A stretch of 64,000 bases of DNA from Vandiemenella viatica (taxonomy: Eukaryota; Arthropoda; Insecta; Orthoptera; Morabidae). The stretch covers positions 219,273,473-219,337,472 of the forward strand of contig JARYHS010011408.1 of NCBI GenBank assembly GCA_031002005.1. The letters run 5' to 3'. This document shows, in pieces, positions 45,860-56,007 of this stretch (within the stretch, counting starts at the first letter, position 1; each line of letters opens with the position of its first letter). The notes below the pieces were generated by a model. That model was not told where the DNA came from, made no database searches, and saw only the letters and a program-made list of their open reading frames with translations. The translations under genes were made by a program, and so were the position numbers.

Positions 45860-47690
45860 TCATTGATCAACCCTCTTTCCAAATAGACACAAATATATAA
45901 TCGTACACATAGATGAGCGGACAATGCCTGCAGCCGGCAGGTTATGAGGCCACTAAGACAGGTTCGCCACTCACAACCACTACAACATGGCATCGAGGCG
46001 CTCCAACAAGGCCACTGCCTCTGGTATTCCAGACTACCAGGAAAGGGACGCAGTGGGCAGTCCTGCAAAATTATTGTGACAAAGTTTGTAAAACCTCACC
46101 ACAGTACGCAGGATCTGCCCAGCCCCAGATGTGGAGAGTTGAAGAAGTTCTTCCCGTACCACATCTAGTACGATTTAATTTTCACCAAATTGACGGCGGT
46201 AAGTTGAATCCTGGTAGTTTTGAACAGGGATTGCTAACTTTAACTATACCCCATGGTGTTGACTATGCCCATCCCGCTGTCCAGCTATCTGTAGGGCTGA
46301 AGGAGTTAAATGTTATACTAATAGTGGTCTTCCAGGCAGGGCGCCGTGACTTCAGCCTTGTTTTGTATTCCTTAATATCTCCATGCATGGGAAGGAGCAC
46401 CGTTGTTAAGAATTCTCGACCATAGTTTGATTAGGACCTTTTTCCTTCCGATGTGAGGTGATGGGATGTTGCTGAGCACCGGCAGCCATTCAATAGGTGT
46501 AGACAGAAGCGTGCCACTTATGATGCGAGTTGTTTGGCGAAGCTGAACGTCCCCCAACTGAGTATGAGAGATACTAAGCCACACGCTGGAGCAGTATACA
46601 GCTGTGGAGTAAACCCAGGCTAGGGCTCCCAAAGAAGTTCCTGCCAGCCGCTGAAGTAGATTGTTCCGACTTTTCAGCTTGGCAGCTGTATTCTGAAGGT
46701 GCTTTTTATAATTGAAGGACCTGTCTAATGTGACACCCGGGTATTTTGGGGTACTGTTATATTCCAGCATCTGGTCTCTGCACAATATATTTGGTTGGTA
46801 GTTCATTTGTTTGTTGCTAAGATGGAATGTAGCTATTTCTGTGGATTAGGTTGAAGGCACCACCTTCGAAAGTAGGCATCCATTTCCTGATGGTCATGAG
46901 CCAGGATTTGTGCAGCCTCTGCGAAGTAAGTTCTTTGCACTGCAAAGTTGATGTCACCAGCATATACAAATTTGCGGGAGACTGTGTCTGGCAGGTCGCG
47001 AGTGTATAAGTTAAAGAGAATAGGGGAGAAAACCGAGCCTTGCGGTAGACCATTATTTAGCTTGTGAAATCTGCACCTGCTGAGCTCAGTGCGCACCTGG
47101 AACAGACGATTACTTCAGATTTTTTACCAGTAAAGACATTATCTTTTTACGTGGAACTGCTTTGATCAGTTTGAAAAGGAGACCCCCTCTCCAAACTTTA
47201 TCGTATGCTGCCGAAAGATCTAGAAATACAGATACATTCTTAATTTTCTTCTGATATCTTACTTCCAAGTAGATGGTAAGAGACAGGACCTGATCACTAC
47301 AGTCCCGACTGGGACGGAATCCAGTTTGTTCAATAGGGATCAGGGGTTCGATTGCCGGTGCTATTCTGTTCAAAATAAGCCTTTTCAGTAATTTGTAAGT
47401 GACTATGAGCAAGGCTATCGGACGGTAGCTTTGTGGTAAAGTTGGATCTTTACCTGATTTAAGTAAAGCCATGATATTTGTTCGGTTGAAAATACGAGGA
47501 AGCTTTCCAGATTGCAGTATGGAGCTGAAGAACGATGCAAACCAACGAGATGTAGCTGGTCCACAATTTTTCAATCGTACTGGACAAATCCCATCTAATC
47601 CTCCAGCTATTCCATTTCGAAGAGTTTTTAAACATTAATAAACCTCTTGTAATGTGAATGGACGGGAGTATATAGAATGAGGTTAAGTTT
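45860..47690 (-). pseudogene. Jockey-clade LINE, 5'-truncated and broken
   Basis: The minus strand encodes, in three frames, the Jockey-type reverse transcriptase. Pieces: RPFTLQEVY and NGIAGGLDGI at ~47650-47600; SYRPIALLIVTYKLLKRLIL; EQTGFRPSRDCSDQVLSLTI; FLDLSAAYDKVWRGGL (47110-47574); NNGLPQGSVFSPILFNLYTR and FVYAGDINFAVQ (46833-47096, where the catalytic YADD has become YAGD); PKYPGVTLDRSFNYKKHL and WLPVLSNIPSPHIGRKK (46372-46806). A last frame near 46050-45980 gives CPLRPFPGSLE and EAVALLERLDAM, the C-terminus. The endonuclease is missing, which is typical 5' truncation. Confidence 0.9.
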
Positions 47691-47912
47691 CGTGCTATTG
47701 AAGTTTAAGCTCAGATTTGACCCGTCTATTGAAGTGGTTGTCCTGTTTTGTTCTGGAGGTAGAAACAATGTGTTTTGCTATTTATTCCACATCAAAGGAT
47801 TCAATTACAATCTAGTCAAAGATTGCAGAAACCGATATTGCAGATCAGTAATGTACTGTATATCAGCTATGAAGCTTTACGTTTTCTTTACGATTTACTT
47901 TTTTATTTTCTT

Positions 47913-48091
47913 ATTTTACGACTCGTCGGTGTCGAGCTAATTAGAGCTTGGAGAGGTTAAAAGGGGGTGTCAGGAACGGAAAGGAATTCGGCCATGACCT
48001 TTTGATGGAACTGGCATTCACCTCGAGATATTTCAGAAAACCGTGAAAACCGAAATCTGAATGCCCGTACGAAGATTTGAACATGCTCGGT
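47913..48091 (-). mobile_element. SINE family A (subfamily II), strongly diverged
   Basis: Recognised by ACGACTCGTCGGTGTCGAGC, GGAAAGGAATTCGGCCATGA and GCATTCACCT, ending at CATGCTCGG near 48091. Part of the head is deleted. Confidence 0.8.
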
Positions 48092-48099
48092 TTTTTTTC

Positions 48100-49589
48100 T
48101 TTATTCGTATTGGTGATATGGGAAGCAAACAATGAGCTAAACACAAGAACGTAGAATGGTGTATTAGTACTGAGGTAAACAAATGTTTCTTTCATCTACT
48201 CTTTTCAAACGGTGTATTTAAATTTAAAGTGACAATATTTCGGAACATACAATATATCGAACTTATTCTTAAAGCTTCCTAAAAATTGTATTACAGCTCC
48301 AGTATGTCATAATAGACACTGTTCAACTGTATTCGAACAGAATGAAAATTTCTTCTTCATATTACACCTCCGGATTCGACTATTTAAGCTTTCACCAATG
48401 TTGGAATGAGATACATCCGGTCGCTCCGTGATTTGGATTCCACTTTGAATTGTAGGTCAAGCTACGTTTAAGTCGGAATGAACCGAACAGGATATCGATG
48501 CCAACAATGCCGTATTATCTAATGACTGAACTGAGGCCCAGAATACTATTAAGATCTTTATGTAATGTGAAACGTCCGAAGCAGTGTAGATCATCGGATT
48601 TGTAAAGTTAAGCCTACGAGAGCTGTAACGCGGGTCTGTCTGCTTGTCGGACAGCCCCGCTCAATTGGACTGATTGGCTGTAACAGAAAGCGATCAACGG
48701 ACTCGTCAGCCAGCAATAGGTCACCAAGTAGAGAGTCAACGAAGTGCGCACCAACAGAAACACACATTGACAAGTGGGTGCCATACCTAACATCACCGGG
48801 AGGGCTTCTAATTTTTTGATACGATCTTTCTATTTCTCTCTATTTTAGATCTAACATGTGTAATTTTTGCGCTAACGTTCATGATAGACATACAGTCGGT
48901 GTCAAAATTCGCGAGACAATTCGCCTTTCGATTATGCTTCATTCCAGACGCGAATACCTTAATGGACTCTTGAGTACGGGAGCATTTTCTTTAGTCATGG
49001 GTGAAATACCATGTATTGTTGCTCTATCATATCTTCAATTTATCGCACCACCTATCAGCTATACGTCCTTTGAAATGTTCGTATCTACAGCGAAGCATAA
49101 TCGAAAGATGTGTGGTCTTGCAAATTCTAACTTCGACTGTACATAACGAACATAGACTTCAGAGACCATCAACAAAATTTCTAGGAGTGTAGTCTCAAAA
49201 TGAATTTATTCTTGTGCTACTGTCAGGATGAACGAAGTAGATGCTATATTCTGCAAAATCTTGGCCTATTTCCCTAGACTGTCTAAAACTATGAGCGGTA
49301 TAAGGATGTAGGAAGAAGTTCCATGCTTGCAGAATTTATCACATCTAAACGAAATATTCCGTTCGGATGAATGGAAGAAACTAAGTTCAGAGTTCAAAAT
49401 TTGTGCATAATTTATACATTATCATTTAATGGAATGCAATAAATTGAGTACTCATATATATCTATCAATTTGTGCCAATGCAAATTACACAAATAGAAAT
49501 TCTGAAATCGTTGAATCCACCGAATCCAGATATTTTCTGATCACTAAATCAAAAAAAAAAAAAAAAACTAAGATTTACAACAAACCCGG
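48100..49589. other. Intergenic, nothing supported
   Basis: A GC-richer part at 48590-48800 and a 96-codon plus frame at 48856-49146 lack domains. The phrase CAGTCGGTGTCAAAATTCGC at 48893 looks like a transposon terminus, but I found no partner. Confidence 0.35.
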
Positions 49590-49758
49590 TGGATGAGGGA
49601 TAATGCATTCTGGAGGAAGTGTTCAAAATCCCAGTACGTCCATCCAGATTTCGCTAAATCACTCAGTGAGAATGCTGGACTGTTTTCTTCAGAAGGCCAT
49701 GACAGATTTCTTTCCCGTTAGTTACCTCCAATCCTCTCACGCCCACTAGAAAAAAAAG
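49590..49758 (+). mobile_element. SINE family A, strongly diverged
   Basis: GTCCATCCAGATTTCGCTAA, AATGCTGGACTGTTTTCTTC and AGAAGGCCATGACAGATTTC follow the family A order. The 3' end is decayed before a short A run. Confidence 0.72.
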
Positions 49759-50221
49759 TATAGACTTGCATTAATCATAAAGGCTGAGAGATGATTGTGG
49801 GAATTGACACACTCATAACCGAAATAAACACAGATCTTTCTTAACAACGTGAAGTTGTATTGTCCTGGTAGACACCAACCGCCTTGAGAAAGTGTAAAAG
49901 ATTGATACAATACGGACTCATGTCGAATTTTACTTTATTAACTGCCATCAGTCACGACTTAAAAAATAGTATCGCAATGTTGAAAATTTCGACTGTAGAT
50001 CCATGCAATATCAAATGACCTTGTCAAAGAGTTTCAAACTGGCGCACATTCAGCCTGTATGCAGTGTTCTCACATACTTCAAACTGCACGGAAAGCATTG
50101 CCATATTTTGAGTGCCATTTAAGTGACCGAAAAACTACGATTTCTGAACCGAGGGATAACTCAAAATAACTACAGCTATTCCACTACCATTCTATTAAGA
50201 AAGAAAAGCTATACGTGTTAT

Positions 50222-50730
50222 TAAAAAAGAAGGATCAGATTTTGCATTTTTTATTTCTCAAAAACTGTGAAAGATACAAATACGTGCGACACATAAGTTT
50301 ACAGAGGAAGGTTAAAAGTTTTTGTGTATACATTCGACAAGAACATCATTAGTTGCGTGACAAAACGATAGTCCATACACTCATTAACTCGTTCCTAGTT
50401 ATCGAATTAACAGCTGAAATTATTCTATTTCGCAGCTGTTGAAGAGTAGCGAATATAATGGTAGAAATAGCTTATCTTCTACATGCAGCCACAGATAAAA
50501 ATCAACAATAGGTTCACTTTTTGCATACTAAAGCACATAAAACGACTTCTCCTGTGGCGTCGGCATTTCCAAGTAAACAGACAAAAGCGACGTTGGTGGC
50601 AGCGAATGGAACAGATAGACATGTGTTACAAACTTTGAACCTTCCTCTATCCACATATGTGCGGTACGTATTTCCATCTTTTATAGTTTGTGAGAAACAA
50701 AAATGTAAAATTTGCCCCTTTTCTTCAAAC
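50222..50730. mobile_element. Long imperfect inverted repeat (foldback-like)
   Basis: The left arm (about 50225-50345: GATTTTGCATTTTTTATTTC, ACAAATACGTGCGACACATA, GAGGAAGGTT) pairs with the right arm (about 50615-50728, reverse: AAATTTTACATTTTTGTTTC, GGAAATACGTACCGCACATA, GAGGAAGGTT). A ~270 bp spacer separates them. It is either a foldback MITE or two copies of a repeat in opposite orientation. No target duplication was found. Confidence 0.6.
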
Positions 50731-50758
50731 AACTCTGTGTACTATTACTATTACTATT

Positions 50759-50804
50759 ACTCCGCGATTCACTAAAAGTGTTTGGCGGAGGGTGCATTGC
50801 ACCT
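50759..50804 (+). repeat. Dispersed repeat R2 end, copy 2
   Basis: ACTCCGCGATTCACTAAAAG with GGCGGAGGGTGCATTGCACC, matching 44718-44770, preceded by (TATTAC)n. Confidence 0.6.
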
Positions 50805-50809
50805 ATCAG

Positions 50810-50941
50810 GAAAGGTAATGGTTTGGAAGGGATATACGGGATATGGCAGGTGGCGCCCATGGGCTATTGTGAGGAACCATCCCAGCATTCGCCTGGAGCG
50901 ATCTAGGGAAACCATGGAAAACCCAGATCAGGATGGCCAAA
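50810..50941 (-). mobile_element. SINE family A fragment, minus strand
   Basis: CCATCCCAGCATTCGCCTGG and ACCATGGAAAACCCAGATCA match the body in reverse. The head is missing where the mariner element begins at 50942. Confidence 0.78.
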
Positions 50942-51130
50942 CGTGTGTGAGAAAAATAATGAGACTGGTAACACTAGGAGCGATAGTTCAACATTGTGTC
51001 TACCGGTCTGTGCTAGACCGGTTTGTTCATCCCTTCCTCATGCTCAGTACGAGTTTCAAATCCGTTCAGGCAACACATTATTTTTGATAGCGCCACCAGT
51101 GAAGTTGTGTTTTTGTTGTGTGTTACGAAA

Positions 51131-51376
51131 ATGGAGCATCGGAAATTAGAGCAACGTTGTGTAACCAAGTTTTGTGTTAAACTTGGGGAATCCACGAGTG
51201 TGACCTTTGAAAAGTTGAAACAGACCTATGGGGAACATTGCTTATCAAGAATACAACTTTTCCGCTGGCACAAATCATTTTTGGAAGGCCGAGAACACGT
51301 TGAAGATCAACCTCGCTCAAGAAGACCTTCAGCTTCAAAAACTGACGATAACGCTCAGCGTGTCAGGCTCTTGTGA
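51131..51376 (+). pseudogene. mariner transposase, N-terminal HTH part
   Basis: From ATG at 51131, 81 codons encode the paired helix-turn-helix DNA-binding start of a mariner transposase (FCVKLGESTSVTFEKLKQTY, GREHVEDQPRSRRPS). A frameshift brings a stop at 51376. The frame-shifted continuation (NLNTF, RILTGDLDMQKIYAKK) runs to about 51565. Everything between the LLERIDNDP-like segment and PYSPDLSPC, including the first two catalytic acidic residues, is deleted. Related sequences are commonly annotated as SETMAR-like. Confidence 0.88.
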
Positions 51377-51573
51377 GATCAGACCGTCGTTTAGTAATAA
51401 AAATGACGAGCGAACTGTTAAATTTAAACACTTTCACCGGACATCGAATTTTGACAGGCGATTTGGACATGCAGAAGATTTATGCCAAAAAACCTCACAA
51501 CTGAAGAGAAGGACAATCGAAGAAACGTGTTCGTTAATCTTCTTGAGAGGATTGACAATGATCCCTATTCACC

Positions 51574-51808
51574 TTTTATATACAGTATATCTGCTTAACG
51601 TCTCTCTAACAGCGAGGTCTTTAGAGACGGGAAAGGATGGAGGGCAAGGAATGGGAAGGAATTCGGCCATGTCCTTTTGAAGGAAGCATCCCGGCATTTG
51701 CCAGGAGTGATTTGGGAAACCCAAATCTGGATGTCCGGACGGGGATTCGAACCGTTGTCCTCCCGAATGCGAGGCCAGAACGCTAGCCGTTACACCACCA
51801 CGCTCGGT
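51574..51808 (-). mobile_element. SINE family A (subfamily I) inside mariner, 10 bp TSD
   Basis: Complete minus-strand SINE between CCTATTCACC duplications (51564-51573 and 51809-51818). The 3' stem pairs CGTCTCT with AGAGACG. Confidence 0.95.
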
Positions 51809-51818
51809 CCTATTCACC

Positions 51819-52068
51819 TGATTTAAGTCCTTGTGTCTTTTTCCTTTTCCGGCTGTTGAAACATGTGTTAAAAGGCCGTCATTTTGCAACTATGGAGAAC
51901 ATTCAGAAGACTGTGACCGACCAGTTTACAGCCGTACCAGTTGAAGCCTTCCACCGCTGCTATCAAGAGTGGAAACAACGAATCCGACGGTGTATAGCTG
52001 TCCAAGGGAACTACTTTGGATGGGATAATATGTTATTATTATTATTTTTTTTAAAAAAACTTTGGTAA
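51819..52068 (+). pseudogene. mariner transposase, C-terminal part
   Basis: Encodes SPDLSPCVFFLF (the third catalytic Asp region), then KHVLKGRHFATMENIQKTVT and CYQEWKQRIRRCIAVQGNYF, the standard mariner C-terminus. With the SINE removed it joins the N-terminal part through PYSPD. Confidence 0.88.
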
Positions 52069-52229
52069 GTAAAAAACCAGTCTCATAATTTATCTTACAC
52101 ACCTAGTATGCCTGGATACTGAAAGACAGTAATAGAAAGCCACCGAGCGCAGTGGTTGAACGGTTAAGGCTCTGCCCTCGCATTCGGTAGGACGCCGATT
52201 CGAATCCCCGTCCGGGCATCCAGATTTGG

Positions 52230-52584
52230 TATATGCGAATGCAGGCTTTCCCGGCGAATAAATGACAACAAATCTTCTAGGGTTTGCAGCAGGATTTTAT
52301 TATAAAGCGACAAGCTTTCGGCTACTAGCTCAGCTAAGCTCCGGCAGTTAAGCAACGGTCAGCGTGGTGAGCACTTGGATGGGTGACCGCCGCCTCGACC
52401 AATCACAGTGAAGCGGGACTGCGACCGTCATGAGGTTGCTAAGCGACACCAGTAAACGCCTGGTATCCATCAAGGCAAGATCGCCGATACATAATCGACC
52501 TGAAGATGGCTACTGAGCTAGTAGCCGAGAGCTTATCGCTTTATAATAAAATCCGGCTGCAAACCCTAAAAGATTTGTTGTCAT
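52230..52584. mobile_element. Foldback element with 72 bp inverted arms and a 5S rRNA core
   Basis: The left arm 52262-52333 and the right arm 52513-52584 are inverted repeats with about four mismatches in 72 bp (ATGACAACAAATCTT... and CGGCTACTAGCTCAG). The left arm is preceded by 32 bp (52230-52261) without counterpart on the right. The SINE sequence CCAGATTTGG is duplicated at the insertion point (52220-52229 and 52585-52594), extendable to CATCCAGATTTGG if the arm end is counted. The central 180 bp contain a 5S rRNA-like segment. No protein is encoded. The arm sequence, with CTGAAGATGGC and GCCGAAAGC around a 7 bp stem, resembles the ends of Penelope-like retroelements or terminal-repeat miniature elements, but the class is open. 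Confidence 0.85.
52337..52390 (+). other. 5S rRNA-derived segment (internal promoter region)
   Basis: AGTTAAGCAAC followed by GAGCACTTGGATGGGTGACC matches the middle of eukaryotic 5S rRNA (roughly nucleotides 40-90), which holds box A, the intermediate element and box C of the RNA polymerase III promoter. The 5' third and 3' third of 5S rRNA are missing, so it is not a 5S gene. Confidence 0.85.
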
Positions 52585-52781
52585 CCAGATTTGGGTTTTC
52601 CATGGTTTCTCCAAATCACTCCAGGCGAAAGTCGGGATGCTTCCTTCAAAAGGCCATGGCCGAATTCCTTTCCATTCCTTGTCGCCAGTCCCATCCCGCC
52701 TCTAACTACCTCGACATCGACGAGGTGTAAAGCCATAAGTAAAAAAAATGAATAAATAAATAAATAAATGAAATAGAATGC

Positions 52782-53223
52782 TGGAAATTTTTAGCATAAC
52801 TAATTTGTAAACATCTTAATCAAATAGCGATGACATCATTTGTTTTCTGTTTTACAATTATTAAAACACTCGATAGGTGGTTGGAAAGCGGTCTGTGAAG
52901 CTTTCTTGTGGAGCAAATGCACTTGACAGTTGGCTGGTTGGCCCAGGTGAGTTGCGAGTTGATCTACTGAGCAGTGTCTCTCTCGGGTTACATCATCTGT
53001 GGCGGCCTCCCCCTCTCTGAAGGAGAGAAAAAAAACTCACTGCCAGAGATCTGAGAACTCTAAAATTACTGCAGCCCACCTTGTCTGCCAGAGCGCAGGT
53101 GCTGCCACAAATTCGCAAGCGGTCCACTTCGTGATCCGTTGATAAGCCGGATATGTCAGAAATCTACCTGCAAACATAAAGATCTCTGACTCTTTTTAGT
53201 CTTAACTCACTTCCCTTTGACTC
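52782..53223. other. Intergenic, GC-richer, unassigned
   Basis: 52880-53160 is GC-richer (TGGCGGCCTCCCCCTC), with no frame or repeat that I recognise. Confidence 0.35.
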
Positions 53224-53289
53224 TATACTATGTGAACAAAAGTATCCGGACACCTTTCTAAAAATGTATTTAGACTTTAGATGTGTCAC

Positions 53290-53807
53290 TTTCCCTATTA
53301 TTAGACATCAATATGCGATCGGTTTAACTTTATGACGGCTTCAACCTTAATTGGGAGACATTTCATGAGGTATCTGAATGTCTGTAGAGGAATTACACTT
53401 CATTCTTCTTCAAAACTGAAATCACTAGGATCATGTGCTTAGTCGACGTTCTGAATCATTCCAAGGGTGTTCCATCTTGTCCAGGACGGGTCCATTGACT
53501 CACAGAGGCAGCTTAGTGACAGGGTGAACTATCATGCTGATACAAACAATAATCTTTTTCGAACCGGTCCTCTAACACAACTATTACACAATGGTTTAAA
53601 ATGTGTTCATATGCTAACGCATTTAGATTTTTCTTAAGCGCAATAAGGAGACCACACCCTAACGACGCAGAACACCCCCATACCAGAGCAATACCTCCTC
53701 CGTACTTCATTGTTGGCACTACACATAATGACGGTAACGGCAGCTCTACAAGCACTCTCCAATCCCAAATCCTCCCATCGAATAGCCACGTGGAATAGCT
53801 TGAATCA

Positions 53808-53838
<31 letters not shown>

Positions 53839-54481
53839 TGCTTAACGTCTCTTAACAGCGACGTCTTTAGATACGGGAAAGCATGAGGGGCAAAGAATGG
53901 GAAGGAATTCGGCCTTTTGAAGGAAGCATCCCGGCATTTGCCTGGAGTGATTTGGGAAACCATGGAAATCCCAAATCTGGATGGTCAGACGGGGATTCGA
54001 ACCGCCGTCCTCCCGAATGCGAGGCCAGAACGCTAACCGTTACACCACCACGCTCGGTGTGAATGATCACTCCAAATCACTCGTTTCCAATCATCCACTG
54101 TCTGTTGGCGCCACTTCAATCGTCGTTTAGGATTGACTTCACATATGTTTGGCTTATGAGCAAGAAATCAAATTTTGTATCTTATTCTTACCCACAGTTA
54201 CTGTAATGACTGAACGGCTGGTAGAGCTTAGAAAGTCACCAGTAATTCTTTCCGCTGATTTCTTGCAATGTTTTATAATCACCCTCCACAATGCTCGACG
54301 ACCCCTGCCGTCATTAAATTAAGTCTGTCTAGTCTTGGTTCAGTTGTGGTTGTTCCTTCGCGTTTCCACCTCACAATCCCATTATCAACAGTCGACTTGC
54401 TTGAAATGACACCGAGGGATTTGTTACTCATGTGATATCCAATGTCTGGTCGAAGTCACTGAGCTGTCCCGACCGACCCAT
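53290..54481 (-). pseudogene. Tc1-like transposase pseudogene
   Basis: In order on the minus strand: MGRSGQLSDFDQTL (N-terminal HTH start), frameshifted paired-like DNA-binding region, RRLKWRQQTVDDWKRVIWSD (first catalytic Asp region), SINE, DGRIWDWRVLVE, TMKYGGGIALVWGCSASLGC, KKNLNALAYEHILNHCV, YQHDSSPCH (usually QQDNAPCH, the second Asp) and EEE-like SVIPLQTFRYLMKCLPIKVE, VIKLNRSHI (C-terminus). Stops and frameshifts abound. Confidence 0.9.
53809..54059 (-). mobile_element. SINE family A (subfamily I) in the Tc1 element
   Basis: Complete copy with an uninterrupted run of about 30 T at 53807-53836 (its poly(A) tail), so it is young. The flanks TGAATCAT (53801-53808 area) and TGAATGAT (just after 54059) form a 7/8 target duplication. 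It interrupts the transposase between VIWSD and the following strand. Confidence 0.92.
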
Positions 54482-54723
54482 TATGCTGTTCTCTACTGAC
54501 AACGCAGTAATCGCCGCTTATTTATATACTGGTTAGTACATCTGTCTAGATGGCTAGCGCTTAATTCCGCATTAGATATGGGTTTCCAGATATTTTTGAT
54601 CAGATAGCGTATCCTTTTACAATATTGAGATAGAGCAAGCATTGATATAAAAGCTGTAATTTTTTTTTTTAATTGAATGTTTGGATCCTCAAGCAGGACT
54701 CGTACTAAGCCGATGGTTATTAC

Positions 54724-55593
54724 TAGGGTTCGGATCTTTATGATCTAAAACGAAGAGAAATATACAGGCAAAGATGACCTTAAAAATGGGTAAATATGAC
54801 CTAAAAAGAAATGTGACCAAACATTTAAATTTACTATACATCAAAACATGCTCGATTATATATCATTTATTTTATCTACTAGTATCACTTTAATGTAGAC
54901 ACATTAATTTGCTTCAGTGCACTCGCTGCACCATTGGAACATTAAATTTTAAATCGTTTCGTTAAAGTCACTTTAATGTCACATAATTTACAGGAAATAA
55001 CTGTTTCCTCTGTACTAAAATACTCCTCTCCGTAACTTTGCACTTTCAGAAAAATAAAATTCAGCATGGCGGTGCTCACTGATCCACTGCAGCTTTAACA
55101 CTGACTAAGGAATTATCTTCAACAGTATTGGCGGCAATGAGACATTGATTGACGCTGATCGACAAAGGCATGCTGCTGCTGCATTGTCGAGATTAAAAGG
55201 CGGATGGAATATAAACGTTCAGAGAGTGACAATAACGTATAACTTTAATTCGTGACTGGTGAATTCTGATCAATTCTGTAACAATTAGTTTTGTTTTTTC
55301 GTGCAATATATAATAGGAGTACAATATCTTAATTTCTTCTCACCTATAACTTTTAGTGAATTTACGGTACTATTAAAAAAAATTACCAGATTTTCCCCCA
55401 AAATATGACCATATGACCAAAACTATTTTCGTAATATGACCAAAACTGGGGAAATGGCTTGAATATGCATTTATATGCTTTATAAAATACATTTAAATAC
55501 AATCAGAAACGTTCAATAATTGTTTAATTCAGCATTACAGCTCAAAAAGAGGGCAGGAAAAAAATACGATATTTCCTTAAGATCTGAACCCTT
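54724..55593 (+). mobile_element. hAT-type MITE, 870 bp, with perfect 8 bp TSD
   Basis: Duplication GTTATTAC at 54716-54723 and 55594-55601. Termini TAGGGTTCGGATCTTTA and, from the right, AAGGGTTCAGATCTTAAGG. Both subterminal zones are studded with TATGACC or GGTCATA words (54770-54830, 55405-55445), likely transposase-binding sites. No open frame. A truncated inverted copy is at 567-830. Confidence 0.9.
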
Positions 55594-55815
55594 GTTATTA
55601 CAAACAGGAAGCACAATTCCGACACTTCCATTTTATCGTCTAATATCTGGTTGTTTTAGGTCAATAGCAATTTGTTACACAGTACAAACCACAACCCACG
55701 TAATATCTCTGTGATACGTCTCCGTATGGTAACAGACATTTAAAGATTTTCTCTTGCTCTTAATATGAATAGTCTTCAACTCGAAGTTCAGCCCCCCGAA
55801 AGTAGCGACGTTCTG

Positions 55816-56007
55816 TTTATGGCGGGAAAGGATGGGTGACAAGGAAAGGAAGGAAATCGTCCATAGCCGTTTGAAGGAGCCATAGCGGCATTCGTCTGGA
55901 GTGATTTGGGGAAACCATGGAATACCGAAATCTGGACGGTCGGACAGGGATTCGAACCCACATCTTCCTAAATGTGAGACTGGGGCTAGTCACCCACCAC
56001 GCTCAGT
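55816..56007 (-). mobile_element. SINE family A, minus strand, 3' end eroded
   Basis: GGCGGGAAAGGATGGGTGAC, GGCATTCGTCTGGAGTGATT, AGGGATTCGAACC and CACCCACCACGCTCAGT follow the family order. Confidence 0.88.

Larger units (their letters stand above)
50942..52103 (+). mobile_element. mariner element, internally deleted, with SINE insert
   Basis: The terminal inverted repeats match: GTGTGTGAGAAAAATAATGA on the left against GTGTGTAAGATAAATTATGA from the right, followed by GACTGGT on both. The right flank is TA as expected for mariner; the left flank is AA, probably a mutation. Only the two ends of the transposase gene remain, and a SINE occupies the junction (51574-51808). Confidence 0.9.
52141..52771 (+). 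mobile_element. SINE family A (subfamily II), split by a foldback element
   Basis: The SINE head (52141-52229, with B box GATTCGAATCC) and the rest (52585-52771, subfamily II 3' end GCCTCTAACTACCTCGACAT, GACGAGGTG, then AAAT repeats) are separated by 355 bp. The outer flanks AATAGAAAGC (52131-52140) and AATAGAATGC (52772-52781) are the SINE's own target duplication, proving the two halves are one insertion. Confidence 0.93.
53226..54609 (-). mobile_element. Tc1-like transposon, inactive, with SINE insert
   Basis: The ends are imperfect inverted repeats of the type TATCTGATCAAAAATATCTG and TATGTGAACAAAAGTATCCG, each next to TA (53224-53225 and 54610-54611), the Tc1/mariner target. The minus strand carries a broken transposase gene starting at 54481. 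A SINE (53809-54059) sits in the middle. Confidence 0.9.

Noticed and set aside
50514..50732. 72-84 codon frames on both strands
   Set aside because: They lie in the right arm of an inverted repeat and have no coding signal.
52337..52390. 5S rRNA gene
   Set aside because: Only the middle ~50 nt are present, inside a foldback element; both ends of 5S rRNA are missing.
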